Positions 45,249 to 54,930 of a DNA stretch of 64,000 nucleotides are shown piece by piece. A program made the translations under genes and the position numbers. The stretch covers positions 496,001-560,000 of the forward strand of contig NZ_JADNQZ010000059.1 of assembly GCF_015709515.1 (NCBI RefSeq). Direction: 5' to 3'. The notes beneath the pieces are model-generated. The model did not search any database, was not told where the DNA came from, and saw only the letters and a list, made by a program, of their open reading frames with translations. Source of the stretch: Methylocystis sp. H62. GTDB taxonomy: Bacteria; Pseudomonadota; Alphaproteobacteria; Rhizobiales; Beijerinckiaceae. Each line of letters opens with the position of its first letter. Position 1 is the first letter of the stretch.

Positions 45249-46757
45249 TCATTCGATCCTGATGCGGCCGTCGACGACGGGCGCAATCGCGCCGGCCTTT
45301 TCGATGGCGTCGATGATAACGTTCGTCAGCAGCGGCCCCTCAAGATCCCTGACGAGTGGTCTTCCGTGCGTCAGCGCGACATAGCCGTCCTTGCCGCGGG
45401 CGAGGAAGTCGATCGTCGCGAGCTTGTAGAGCTTCGTGTCGTCGAGCGGCTTGCCGCCGACCTCGATTGAAACAAGCCGCGAGCCAGGCACAGCGTCGCG
45501 CCGCACGATGATGCGCGCGCCGGAAATCTGGGCGAATCGCCCCGCGTCCTTGCCGACCAGCCAGACGGCGTTTTCCAGCGCCGCGCGCAGATCGGCGCCT
45601 GAAAGCTCCAGAGTCACAAGCTGATTGTTGAACGGCAGCTCCTTGGCGATGTCCTTGCGCGTCAGCGTTGTCCCGGCAGCATAGCTGCGGTTGCCGCGAA
45701 TGCCGCCGCCGTTGATGATGGCGACGTCAGCGGCGGCGGCGGCGCGCATCGTATCGGCGAAAAAGTCGCCGATCGCGGTTTCTTCACTGCGCACGCTCGC
45801 CTTTCGGCTGTCGAGCGGCGTCTTTGTGCGCCCGATGTCGACGTCGAGCGCCTTGTCGATCTCGGCTTCATATTGCGCGACGCGTTCTGCAATCGCGGCG
45901 TCTGGCGCCACGTCCGCCGTGTCGATGATGCGAAACCTGGGCGACCAGCGCTTGACGCCATCGGCGGCGATCCGCATCTCGACATCGATGGCGACGAGAT
46001 TGACGCCGTCGGCCTGAGTTTCGCCGATCGCGGCGCGGCCGTCATAGGCGACAAGAAGATTGTGATCATGCCCCGACAGAACGATGTCGATTGGTCCAAG
46101 CTTCGCCAGACGCAGATCGTCCTGCCATTCGGAATGGGTGACGACGACGACGAGATCCGCGCCGGCGTCGCGCAGCGCCTGGGCCTCGCGCTTCGCGGTC
46201 TCGATCGCGGGGAGAAGTTTCAGGCTTCCGGGACTGGACCGTCGCGCCGCCTCGTCGTCGGTCAGGCCGAAGATGCCGACCTTCACCCCGTCGACATCGA
46301 TGATCTTGCTGTCGGCAAAGCCGGGGAGGGCGCGGCCGGAGGCGTCGCGTAGATTGGCGGCGAGCAAAGCGAACTTTGCTTCGCCCATGCGCTGGCGAAA
46401 GACCGCTTCGCCGAAATCGAACTCGTGATTGCCGGGCGTGAACACGTCAACGCCGATGCGATTGAGGAGCTCGACGATATGCGCGCCCTTGTCGACGCTC
46501 GAGGTGAGCGAAGGCGACAGCGTGTCGCCGGCGTGCGCGACGATGATATTCTTCGCCTTCGCGCGTTCGGCTTTCAGCGCGCCGGCGATCCGGGCGAATC
46601 CGCCGCGTCCGTCTCTCTCAGCCATTTCGTAGATGTCGCTGAAGACGACGAAAGTGAGAGTGACGACGCGCTCGGCCGCGCGGGCGGAAAGAATCGGGAT
46701 CCCGAGCGCGACAGCTAAGAAAAGAAGGAAAACGCGCCGATTAACAAACCGCGACAT
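45249..46757 (-). CDS. 5'-nucleotidase/2',3'-cyclic phosphodiesterase-like metallophosphatase
   Basis: This 502-residue periplasmic protein has a signal peptide (FLLFLAVALGIPILSARA). The metallophosphatase domain contains HAGDTLSPS, TPGNHEFDFGEA and VLSGHDHNL. A C-terminal UshA-type domain follows (INGGGIRGNRSYAAG and FNNQLVTLELSGADLR) that binds nucleotide. In place of the usual first motif D-x-H, this protein has FSDIYE, so one metal-ligand His is replaced by Tyr. The rest of the site is intact. It probably salvages phosphate or nucleosides. Confidence 0.88.
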   Translation of the reverse strand: MSRFVNRRVFLLFLAVALGIPILSARAAERVVTLTFVVFSDIYEMAERDGRGGFARIAGALKAERAKAKNIIVAHAGDTLSPSLTSSVDKGAHIVELLNRIGVDVFTPGNHEFDFGEAVFRQRMGEAKFALLAANLRDASGRALPGFADSKIIDVDGVKVGIFGLTDDEAARRSSPGSLKLLPAIETAKREAQALRDAGADLVVVVTHSEWQDDLRLAKLGPIDIVLSGHDHNLLVAYDGRAAIGETQADGVNLVAIDVEMRIAADGVKRWSPRFRIIDTADVAPDAAIAERVAQYEAEIDKALDVDIGRTKTPLDSRKASVRSEETAIGDFFADTMRAAAAADVAIINGGGIRGNRSYAAGTTLTRKDIAKELPFNNQLVTLELSGADLRAALENAVWLVGKDAGRFAQISGARIIVRRDAVPGSRLVSIEVGGKPLDDTKLYKLATIDFLARGKDGYVALTHGRPLVRDLEGPLLTNVIIDAIEKAGAIAPVVDGRIRIE

Positions 46758-46841
46758 AGGCCAGCCCTGATCCGATTGGAAACGCGCAATCTGCCTTCCC
46801 TCGATGACGAGGGCAATACGTTTTGGTGGGAGGCGAAATCG

Positions 46842-47022
46842 CTCCCCTTGACGGGGAGGGTGGTTCGCGAAGCGAACCGGGTGGGGCGACGTGCGCGGGG
46901 GGAAACGTCATCACCCCCACCCGCGCCGCTTCGCGTCGCGACCTCCCCGCAAGGGGGAGGTATGGCCGCTCTTCTCGTCAAGCGCCCCCACCTCTCCCCG
47001 CTCTCCGCGGGGAGAGGTGGGG
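46842..47022. repeat. Mosaic of GC-rich palindromic repeat units
   Basis: Units in order: CTCCCC/GGGGAG with loop TTGAC (46842-46858); GGTTCGC/GCGAACC (46862-46878); ACCTCCCC/GGGGAGGT (46941-46961); and a 16-bp perfect arm pair CCCCACCTCTCCCCGC facing its complement around TCTCC (46986-47022). Related sequence occurs at 9783-9911 and 12839-12864. Confidence 0.7.
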
Positions 47023-47055
47023 CAAGCGTTGCGCCCATAACAATTTGCGTCCGCT

Positions 47056-47084
47056 ACAAAAAGAAACGGCGCCCGTGGGCGCCG
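47056..47084 (-). terminator. Rho-independent terminator of glnK-amt copy 2
   Basis: On the minus strand the stem CGGCGCC/GGCGCCG with a four-base loop is followed by TTTCTTTTT. It lies 27 bp after the amt stop. Confidence 0.88.
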
Positions 47085-47110
47085 CTTCACATCGTGTCAG
47101 GAGACTGAAC

Positions 47111-48586
47111 TTAGTAGTTGTAAGCGCGCTCGCCGTGGTCGGTGATGTCGAGGCCTTCGCGTTCTTGATCGGGCGTCGGCCGCAGTCCGACGATGAGGTC
47201 GACGAGCTTGTAGAGGATCGCCGAACCGATGCCGGACCACAGGAGAGTCGCGACGACGGCGATTCCCTGCGCCTTCATCTGCGCCATCATGTCATAGGTT
47301 CCGGCGAAGGTTTCCAGATTGGTGTAGTCGGTGATGCCGACGCCGCCAAGATCGGGACTGACCAGAATTCCGGTCGCCAGGGCGCCGGTGATGCCGCCGA
47401 TGCAGTGCACGCCGAAGACATCGAGCGCGTCGTCGTAGCCCGCCATCTTCTTCACGAAGTCGACGAAGAAGAGGCAGATCGGCGAAACCGCGAGGCCAAG
47501 GACGATGGCGCCGACAGGACCGGCGTAGCCGGAGGCCGGCGTCACGGCGACGAGGCCGGCGACCGCGCCGGTGATCAGGCCCAGCATGGACGGTTTGCCC
47601 TTCACCAGCCACTCGACGATCATCCAGGAGAGCGCCGCAGCCGCCGTCGCCACCATCGTGTTGACGAAGGCGAGCGCCGTGGTGCCGTTCGCCTCGAGAT
47701 TCGAGCCGGCGTTAAAGCCGAACCAGCCGACCCACAGCAGCGAGGCGCCGACCATCGACAGGGTCAGCGAATGCGGCGGCAAGGCTTCCTTGCCGTAGCC
47801 GATGCGCTTGCCGACGATGATCGCGCCGACGAGACCGGCGATGCCGGCGTTGATGTGCACCACCGTGCCGCCCGCGAAGTCCAGCGCGCCCTTGCCGGCG
47901 AGCCAGCCCACGGCGGCGTTGATCTCGTCGATCTTCGCCTGCGCGGCTGCTTTGGCCGCCTCGTCGCCGGCCGCGGCGAGTTGGGTCGCAGCATCAACGA
48001 GCGCGTTCGGATCGGCGACGCCCCACACCCAATGCGCGATCGGGAAGTAGATGACCGTCACCCAGAAGGCGACGAACAGCAGCACGGCCGAAAATTTCAT
48101 GCGCTCGGCGAAGGCGCCGATGATCAGCGCCGGGGTGATCATCGCGAAAGTCATCTGGAAGACGAAATAGGCGTATTCCGGTACGACGTGGCCGGGGGTG
48201 AAGGTCGCCGCATTGGAAGCGGCCGTCACGCCCTTGAGAAACAGCTTGTTGAAGCCGCCGATATAGTTGCTGAGCGAACCGCCGTCGCCGAAGGCCAGCG
48301 AATAGCCGTAGACCGTCCAGATCACGCCGACCAGCGCGACGATCGCGAAGGTTTGCGACAGGATTGACAGCATGTTCTTGGAGCGCACCAGGCCGCCATA
48401 GAACAGCGCCAGGCCCGGGATCGACATCATCAGCACTAAGAGCGCAGACGTCAGCAACCAGGCGGTGTCGCCGGGATTGGGGGTCGGATCGTTCGCGGCG
48501 AAGGCCGGAAACGCCAATGATGCCGAAATCGCCGCTCCCGCGATGACCGAAGCGACAGAAGCGCTTCGAGGCGAAGGAAGTTTCAT
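47111..48586 (-). CDS. amtB: Ammonium transporter (Amt family), copy 2
   Basis: This 491-residue Amt has a signal peptide (VIAGAAISASLAFPAFA) and the channel core. Pore His residues are in GTVVHINAGIAGL and FGVHCIGGITGALA. Relative to copy 1 it has about 38 extra residues on the periplasmic side at residues 191-228 (ADPNALVDAATQLAAAG...), an alanine-rich helix-like insert before GALDFAGG. AGGAGCTC precedes the ATG at 48586. PII copy 2 is encoded 32 bp upstream, and a strong terminator follows. Confidence 0.96.
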   Translation of the reverse strand: MKLPSPRSASVASVIAGAAISASLAFPAFAANDPTPNPGDTAWLLTSALLVLMMSIPGLALFYGGLVRSKNMLSILSQTFAIVALVGVIWTVYGYSLAFGDGGSLSNYIGGFNKLFLKGVTAASNAATFTPGHVVPEYAYFVFQMTFAMITPALIIGAFAERMKFSAVLLFVAFWVTVIYFPIAHWVWGVADPNALVDAATQLAAAGDEAAKAAAQAKIDEINAAVGWLAGKGALDFAGGTVVHINAGIAGLVGAIIVGKRIGYGKEALPPHSLTLSMVGASLLWVGWFGFNAGSNLEANGTTALAFVNTMVATAAAALSWMIVEWLVKGKPSMLGLITGAVAGLVAVTPASGYAGPVGAIVLGLAVSPICLFFVDFVKKMAGYDDALDVFGVHCIGGITGALATGILVSPDLGGVGITDYTNLETFAGTYDMMAQMKAQGIAVVATLLWSGIGSAILYKLVDLIVGLRPTPDQEREGLDITDHGERAYNY

Positions 48587-48618
48587 GTTTAAGAGCTCCT
48601 GATGTTGCGGGGAGGCGA

Positions 48619-49309
<691 letters not shown>

Positions 49310-50185
49310 TCAGGATCGCGCCGAGTCGCGCCGGCGCACCAGGCCTTCCTGGCTCACCGAGGCGACGAGGCGTCCCTCGCGGGTGAAGATCTGCCCGCGC
49401 GTCAAGGCGCGTGCGCCGCCGGCCCATGGGCTTTGTTGCGCGTAGAGCAGCCATTTGTCGACCCGCAGCGGCTCGTGAATCCACAGGGCATGATCGAGGC
49501 TCGCCACCTGAATCTTCGGATCGAAGATCGTAAGCCCGTGAACGAGCAGCGCCGTATTGAGCAGCGTCATATCGGAGAGATAGGCGAGCAGCGCTGTGTG
49601 AATGGCGGGGTCGTCTGGGACCGCGCCGCGGACGCGAAACCAGATCATCTGGCCGGCGGCGCGACGTTCGGGAAAAAATACGTCGTCGGGCGCGACGACG
49701 CGCATGTCGAGCGCGCTTCGCCGCTTCACCCAGCTCTCGGCCTGTTCCGGAAGGAAGGCCCGAAAACGCTCGACGAGCGCATGCACGTCGTCGAGACTCT
49801 CTGGGTCCGGCGCCTCGGGCATGGGGGCGGCGTGCGTAAGGCCTTCTTCTCGCCGCTGAAACGACGCCTCCATTGAAAAGATCGTGTGTCCGCGCTGCGC
49901 GGCGTTACAGCGCCGCGTCGTGAAGCTCTTGCCGTCGCGCACGCGTTCGACGGCGAAGTCGATTGGAATCGAGGGATCGCCGGCGAGGACGAAATAGCCG
50001 TGCAGTGAATGAACGTGGCGGTCTTTGGGCGCCGTCCGCGTCGCGGCCACGAGCGCCTGAGCCACGGCCTGTCCGCCATAGACCTGACGGCCGGAAGAGG
50101 CCGGGCTATGGCCTCGGAAGAGGTCGGGTCCGACCTCCTCGAGATCGAGAAGCGCCAGAAGCTTGGATGGCGCGGTTTCGTCCAT
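49310..50185 (-). CDS. tesB: Acyl-CoA thioesterase II
   Basis: This 291-residue double-hotdog thioesterase cleaves medium- and long-chain acyl-CoA. Typical features are LFRGHSPASSGRQVYGGQAVAQALVAA, RDGKSFTTRRCNAAQRG, and a C-terminal DHALWIHEPLRVDKWLLY with the catalytic Asp. ASLDHALWIH is the TesB signature. It lies 14 bp after the Trm112 stop on the same strand, so they may be co-transcribed. Confidence 0.93.
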   Translation of the reverse strand: MDETAPSKLLALLDLEEVGPDLFRGHSPASSGRQVYGGQAVAQALVAATRTAPKDRHVHSLHGYFVLAGDPSIPIDFAVERVRDGKSFTTRRCNAAQRGHTIFSMEASFQRREEGLTHAAPMPEAPDPESLDDVHALVERFRAFLPEQAESWVKRRSALDMRVVAPDDVFFPERRAAGQMIWFRVRGAVPDDPAIHTALLAYLSDMTLLNTALLVHGLTIFDPKIQVASLDHALWIHEPLRVDKWLLYAQQSPWAGGARALTRGQIFTREGRLVASVSQEGLVRRRDSARS

Positions 50186-50199
50186 CGCGGACGAGCCGG

Positions 50200-50424
50200 T
50201 CAGTCGATCTGGCGCGCCTCTTCGGGCAGCATGATTGGAATGCCGTCCCGAATCGGATAGGCGAGCCGCGCCGAGCGCGAAATAAGCTCCTGGCGCGCGC
50301 TGTCATATTCGAGGGTCGTCTTCGTCAGCGGACAGACGAGGATTTCGAGCAGGCGCGGATCAATCCGCGTCGGCTCCGCAGGGGAGTCAAATCTCTCGGC
50401 GCCGGAGTCGCGTTCGTCAGTCAT
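50200..50424 (-). CDS. Trm112-family zinc-binding-like protein
   Basis: This is a 74-residue protein of the Trm112/YcaR family. [13 protein letters not shown] and [18 protein letters not shown] are the core. In eukaryotes Trm112 activates methyltransferases; in bacteria the role is unknown. Only one Cys is present, so zinc binding is unlikely here. The ATG at 50424 is preceded by AAGGAAA. It lies 15 bp after the Lon-N gene stop. Confidence 0.85.
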   Translation of the reverse strand: MTDERDSGAERFDSPAEPTRIDPRLLEILVCPLTKTTLEYDSARQELISRSARLAYPIRDGIPIMLPEEARQID

Positions 50425-50439
50425 GGTCGTCAATTTCCT

Positions 50440-51108
50440 TCAATGCCACTGCGGCCGGTCGCCGTTTCGTTGCGCGAGATCGAGCTTCGCGAGCGCGATA
50501 AGCGTTTCCGCGCGGGTTTTCAGATCGATGGCTTCGATCAGCGCCTGCTTGTCGTTGGCGCCGAAGGGACACATCATCGCGAGCGCGTTGACGAGCGTCT
50601 CCGTCGGCGCCGCGTCTATGCTCGCCCAGTCGACTTCAAGTTTCGAACATTCGGCGAAGTTGCGCAACATTGACACCATGCTTTCGCGATCGACCGCGTC
50701 GGCGCCGGCGCCCGTCGTCAAATCCTCTATGAATTCGTCATATCCGACCTGACACTGCCGGTATTGCGTTCGAGTTCTAAGCTCCTCGAGCACGCGAAAC
50801 CGCGCCACGCCGGTGAGGGTGACGAGATAGCGGCCGTCTCCGGTCTCGGCGAGCCGCGTGATCCGTCCGGCGCAGCCGACATCATAGAGCTGCGTCGCTT
50901 CGCCGACGGTCTCGTCGCCCGGTAGCGGCTGGATCATGCCGATCAGGCGCGCGCCGGCGATCGCGTCGTCGACCATCGCGAGATAGCGCGGCTCGAAAAC
51001 ATTGAGCGGCAGTTCGCCGCGCGGCAGCAATATGGCGCCCGAAAGCGGGAAGAGCGGCAGAACCCTCGGCAATTCGTCGATGTCGGCGTAGGGACGGTTC
51101 AGGCTCAT
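50440..51108 (-). CDS. Lon N-terminal (substrate-binding) domain protein
   Basis: This 222-residue protein consists of a Lon-type LAN/PUA-like domain without ATPase or protease. Markers are LPLFPLSGAILLPRGELPLNVFEPRYLAMVDDA, YDVGCAGRI and GVARFRVLEEL. It is the typical partner of thioredoxin-TPR (YbbN) and Trm112 genes in Alphaproteobacteria. A role in proteostasis is inferred from this context. Confidence 0.9.
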   Translation of the reverse strand: MSLNRPYADIDELPRVLPLFPLSGAILLPRGELPLNVFEPRYLAMVDDAIAGARLIGMIQPLPGDETVGEATQLYDVGCAGRITRLAETGDGRYLVTLTGVARFRVLEELRTRTQYRQCQVGYDEFIEDLTTGAGADAVDRESMVSMLRNFAECSKLEVDWASIDAAPTETLVNALAMMCPFGANDKQALIEAIDLKTRAETLIALAKLDLAQRNGDRPQWH

Positions 51109-51124
51109 ATCGGCGAACGCCTCC

Positions 51125-52018
51125 CTAGGAGTAGAGCAGCGTGGACAGCCGCCGCCGTGCGTTCACGGCCGCCTTATCCATCGGTCCCCAAGCCTCAAAA
51201 AACTGAATGAGCTGCTTTCTTGCCCCATCGTCATTCCAACTACGGTCGCGGCGGATGATTTCAAGCAGCGCATCCGCCGCTTCCTCGCGCAGTCCTTTGG
51301 CGTTGAGCGCGAGCGCCAGATCGAAACAGGCCTGCAGGTCGTTAGGATTGCGATTGACGCGATTTCTCAGTTCGTCGAGTTCGCCGAGATCCCGGGCCTG
51401 TTGGGCGTTCTGAAGCGCCGCCCCAGCCGCCGCGACGCCGCTGTCGCGGCGTATGGCGTCGGGAAGGGCGTCAAAGAGCGCCCCGGCCTCATCGAAGCGT
51501 CCTGAATCGATATAAAGATGCAGCAAGGCGGCGGCGGCATTGGCGTTGGGCGGTTCGTCTCTGGCGAGTTCGCTCAGCAGCGACTCCGCGCCGGCGAGAT
51601 CGCCCTCCGCGACCATCGCCTGGGCCGCTTCGAGCGCATCGCCCTCGTCCTCGATCGGGCCGATGAGCCGCTCCAGAAAGCCCTTGATTTGACTTTCGGG
51701 CAGCGCGCCGACGAAACCATCGATCGGTCGTCCGCGCTGAAACGCCACGACGGCGGGAATCGACTTGACGCCAAGCTGATCGGCGATCAGCGGATCGGCG
51801 TCGATATTCATTTTGACCAGCGCGATCTTGCCGCCCGAGGCGGCCACCAGACGCTCGATGACGGGCGCGAGCTGCCGACAAGGGCCGCACCATGGCGCCC
51901 AGAAATCGACGAGCACGATCTGCCGCATCGACGCGTCGAGAACGTCGGCGCGGAAACGATCCGTGGTCGTTTCGACCGGCGTCGTCGGCGCGTTAGCCAT
52001 TCCCGCCGTCTCAACCAT
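51125..52018 (-). CDS. Thioredoxin-like co-chaperone (YbbN/CnoX type)
   Basis: This 297-residue protein has an N-terminal thioredoxin domain with FWAPWCGPCRQLAPVIERL (active CGPC) and a TPR-like C-terminal region (DEAGALFDALPDAIRR and LQACFDLALALNAKGLREEAA). E. coli YbbN lacks a reactive CxxC, but alphaproteobacterial CnoX keeps it and has redox as well as chaperone-holdase activity. GGGGGAGAAG precedes the ATG at 52018. It heads the operon with Lon-N and Trm112. Confidence 0.92.
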   Translation of the reverse strand: MVETAGMANAPTTPVETTTDRFRADVLDASMRQIVLVDFWAPWCGPCRQLAPVIERLVAASGGKIALVKMNIDADPLIADQLGVKSIPAVVAFQRGRPIDGFVGALPESQIKGFLERLIGPIEDEGDALEAAQAMVAEGDLAGAESLLSELARDEPPNANAAAALLHLYIDSGRFDEAGALFDALPDAIRRDSGVAAAGAALQNAQQARDLGELDELRNRVNRNPNDLQACFDLALALNAKGLREEAADALLEIIRRDRSWNDDGARKQLIQFFEAWGPMDKAAVNARRRLSTLLYS

Positions 52019-52083
52019 GCGCTTCTCCCCCTGTCGTCATCGTCGGCCGTGTGATTTTGAAGGCTTTGCAGCTTGGAGGCGGC

Positions 52084-52767
52084 TTAGCGCAGCGCCCGGA
52101 CGAAGGTCAGATAGACCGGATCGCGGCCTTCGGCCATGGCTTTGGCTTCATATTTGGTTCGGGTCCAACCTGACCATGGCGTTCGCCAGTCCTCGGCGCG
52201 CTGCGCGCGCCAGCGGAAGGCCGGGTGGGCGCGCAGCCGCGCCAAGGTCCAGGCGGCGTAATCGTCGATGTCCGTCGCAAAGCGCAGCTCCCCGCCCGCA
52301 TGCATCGCCCGCGCCAGACGGTCGAGATTGTCACGCGCAATGAACCGCCTCTTGCGCTGGCGCCTCTTTGGCCAGGGGTCGGGATAGAAAAGATATATGC
52401 GCGACAGGCTATCCTCCGGCAGCCAGTCGAGCACATCAGCGGCGTCGCCTTGATGCAGGCGGATATTCGTCAGTCCACGCTCGTCGATCCGGGCGAGGAG
52501 CTTCGCCATGCCGTTGAGGAAAGGCTCGCAGCCGATGAATTCAACCTCGGGGCTGTCGCTCGCCGCCGCAATCAGATGCTCGCCGCCGCCAAAGCCGATC
52601 TCGAGGCGCCGTTCGCGGGCCGTAGCCGCCGGCGGCTGCGCAAGGTCGAGCGACAGACGCGGCAAGAGCTCGTCGATCAGCGTCGCCTGACGCTTTCGGA
52701 GCGCCTTGCCTTTCGAGCGGCCATAGAGACGGGCGTGAGCGCCGCGTTGCTGGGAGGTCTCGCTCAT
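52084..52767 (-). CDS. trmB: tRNA (guanine-N7-)-methyltransferase
   Basis: This 227-residue enzyme methylates G46 in tRNA. The SAM-binding LEIGFGGGEHLIAAA and VEFIGCEPFLNGMAKLL are typical; the catalytic FYPDPWPKRRQRKRRF is the TrmB signature. The ATG at 52767 fits the usual N-terminus; the longer frame continues but lacks homology. It is downstream of metK on the same strand. Confidence 0.95.
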   Translation of the reverse strand: MSETSQQRGAHARLYGRSKGKALRKRQATLIDELLPRLSLDLAQPPAATARERRLEIGFGGGEHLIAAASDSPEVEFIGCEPFLNGMAKLLARIDERGLTNIRLHQGDAADVLDWLPEDSLSRIYLFYPDPWPKRRQRKRRFIARDNLDRLARAMHAGGELRFATDIDDYAAWTLARLRAHPAFRWRAQRAEDWRTPWSGWTRTKYEAKAMAEGRDPVYLTFVRALR

Positions 52768-52910
52768 AAGCGCTAATGGGCCGCGATCATTCGAACATCG
52801 CTCTGTTCCTAGCGCCGGCTTGCGCCCACGCCACGAACAGAGCCATCGCGCGACGGGAATTTCCCCGCGGCGGCGTTCGCGTTCCGAGCCGCTCGCCGAT
52901 CCGGCCGAAC

Positions 52911-54101
52911 TTACGCGAAATGCGACTTCAGCTGGTCGACGAGATCGGTCTTCTCCCAGGAGAAGCCGCCGTCCGCATCGGGCGTCCGGCCGAAATGGCC
53001 GTAGGCGGAGGTGCGGGCATAAATCGGCCGATTGAGCTGAAGATGCTCGCGAATGCCGCGCGGCGAGAGGCGAATGAGCTGCGGCAGCAGCTCTTCGACT
53101 TTCTCCTCGCACACATGGCCGGTGCCATGCAGATCGACATAGATCGACAGCGGCTCGGCGACGCCGATCGCGTAGGACAGCTGCAGCGTGCAACGGTCGG
53201 CGAGTCCGGCCGCGACGACGTTCTTGGCGAGATAGCGGGCGGCGTAAGCGGCCGAGCGATCAACCTTGGTCGGATCCTTGCCGGAGAACGCGCCGCCGCC
53301 GTGCGGCGCAGCGCCGCCATAAGTGTCGACGATGATCTTGCGGCCGGTGAGGCCGGCGTCGCCGTCGGGGCCGCCAATGTAGAATTTCCCGGTCGGATTG
53401 ACGTGCCAGACGGTCGTGTTGGTGATCCAGCCGTCGGGCAGCGCGTCGCGAATATAGGGCTCGGCGATGCTGCGAATGTCGGCGGGCGACAGCGTCTCGT
53501 CGACGTGCTGATGCGACAGCACGATCTGCGTCGCCTCGACGGGCTTGCCGTCGGCGTAGCGCACCGTGACCTGGCTCTTGGCGTCGGGACCGAGGCCTTT
53601 TTCCTTGCCGCTATGGCGCGCTTGGGCGAGCAGCTCCAGAATCTTATGCGAATAATAGATCGGCGCCGGCATCAGTTCGGGCGTTTCGCGCACGGCGTAG
53701 CCGAACATGATTCCCTGGTCGCCCGCGCCTTCGTCCTTGTTGCCGGCGGCGTCAACGCCCTGCGCAATGTCGACGGACTGCTCATGCAGCAGCACTTCCA
53801 CATTGGCGGTGTTCCAGTGGAATCCGCGCTGCTCGTAGCCGATGGCGCGAATCGCGCCGCGCGTGATCTCGATGATGCGATCGAAGGGAACATGCGGCCC
53901 GCGCACTTCTCCGGCGATGACCACGCGGTTTGTCGTCGCGAGAGTCTCCGCCGCGACGCGAATGGCGTAGGGGTCGATGCCCGCCTTTGGGCCTTCACGG
54001 AAGAACTCGTCAACGATTTCGTCTGAAATACGGTCGCAAACCTTGTCCGGATGGCCTTCGGAAACGGACTCGCTCGTGAAAAGATAATTTTTCCGGGTCA
54101 C
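52911..54101 (-). CDS. metK: S-adenosylmethionine synthetase
   Basis: This 396-residue enzyme makes SAM from methionine and ATP. Motifs: [20 protein letters not shown] at the N-terminus, [12 protein letters not shown] (adenine site), [22 protein letters not shown]. The start chosen is a GTG at 54101, which has GGAG 8 bp upstream. A TTG two codons earlier is closer to the SD and less likely. It supplies SAM for TrmB downstream and other methyltransferases. A SAM riboswitch was looked for and not found. Confidence 0.96.
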   Translation of the reverse strand: MTRKNYLFTSESVSEGHPDKVCDRISDEIVDEFFREGPKAGIDPYAIRVAAETLATTNRVVIAGEVRGPHVPFDRIIEITRGAIRAIGYEQRGFHWNTANVEVLLHEQSVDIAQGVDAAGNKDEGAGDQGIMFGYAVRETPELMPAPIYYSHKILELLAQARHSGKEKGLGPDAKSQVTVRYADGKPVEATQIVLSHQHVDETLSPADIRSIAEPYIRDALPDGWITNTTVWHVNPTGKFYIGGPDGDAGLTGRKIIVDTYGGAAPHGGGAFSGKDPTKVDRSAAYAARYLAKNVVAAGLADRCTLQLSYAIGVAEPLSIYVDLHGTGHVCEEKVEELLPQLIRLSPRGIREHLQLNRPIYARTSAYGHFGRTPDADGGFSWEKTDLVDQLKSHFA

Positions 54102-54228
54102 TTCCAAATCTCCGATGGCTTTGAGGAAGAGTTGAATAACTGCGGAGCAGGGGGAGTCATCTGCCAGCGCCCGTTCGGTGCGTCAAGCCGAAAAGGCCAA
54201 ATCGTTCGTTTTGGAGAACGAGATTTTC

Positions 54229-54648
54229 TCACTCCGGCGCGGGCTCCGACTGCTCAGCGAGCGTCGTCACCAGATCGAGCACGCGCTTTCGCACCTTCGG
54301 ATCGCGGATGCGAGCGAAGGCGCGATTGAGATGCAGGCCTTCCGTCGTCGACAAAAAATCCACGACATATTGCGACGAAGACTCCTCAGCGAATCCGCCG
54401 GGCGGCGCGGGCGCGCCGCTCGTTGGCGCGCCTTCGAAGAAAAAGGATGGCGGCACGTTCAAAGTCTTCGAAATCTGCTGCAGGCGGCTCGCGCCGATAC
54501 GATTGGCGCCCTTCTCGTATTTCTGGACTTGCTGAAAAGTGAGTCCGAGCGCGTCTCCAAGCTTCTCCTGGCTCATTTTCATGAGAATACGCTGCATCCG
54601 AACGCGGCTGCCGACGTGAAGATCGATCGGGTCTGGCGCCTTCTTCAA
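54229..54648 (-). CDS. XRE-family transcriptional regulator
   Basis: This is a 139-residue Cro/CI-type DNA-binding protein. The helix-turn-helix is in residues 13-63 (MSQEKLGDALGLTFQQVQKYEKGANRIGASRLQQI). A proline-rich linker and a C-terminal helical domain follow. A homologue at this same place (between lnt and metK) in rhizobia is known as PhrR/PraR, involved in pH, biofilm or attachment control. The name is offered as a likely orthology only. Confidence 0.88.
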   Translation of the reverse strand: MKKAPDPIDLHVGSRVRMQRILMKMSQEKLGDALGLTFQQVQKYEKGANRIGASRLQQISKTLNVPPSFFFEGAPTSGAPAPPGGFAEESSSQYVVDFLSTTEGLHLNRAFARIRDPKVRKRVLDLVTTLAEQSEPAPE

Positions 54649-54930
54649 CGTTACCGCCTCCTGCTCAGTTGTAGCCGACTTGTCGTTGGGCGCGCAAGCT
54701 ACATCGCAGGTAGGTGCATGAATTTCAAGAATATTTCAGTTAAGCGCGGTCAAGCGTCGATCTTCCCGGCAAGGACAGTCTACATTTCCCGGCCTACCCG
54801 ATAGCTGCGCGGCCCGTGGAACCGCAAAAAATGCAAGGTTCATGGATCGAGGAAAGCGCTCGGCCGGCATGTAAGCGGCGTGTTTTCGCCGCGGGCGGAT
54901 CATCCAACGCTCGACGAAGCGGGCGCGACT

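Larger units (their letters stand above)
46758..47110. other. 353-bp intergenic region filled with palindromic repeats and the amt copy 2 terminator
   Basis: It contains four GC-rich palindromic units (46842-47022) and the terminator of amt copy 2 (47056-47084). No gene is supported. The nucleotidase promoter must overlap the repeat edge, just upstream of 46757. Confidence 0.6.

Noticed and set aside
46823-48367. 514-codon open frame antisense to amt copy 2 and the palindromes
   Set aside because: It reads through repeat and a certain transporter gene; no domain.
54108-54228. SAM-II riboswitch upstream of metK
   Set aside because: A GATTTGGCC...GGCTTG segment recalls SAM-II, but the conserved GTTAAA and pseudoknot partner are missing.
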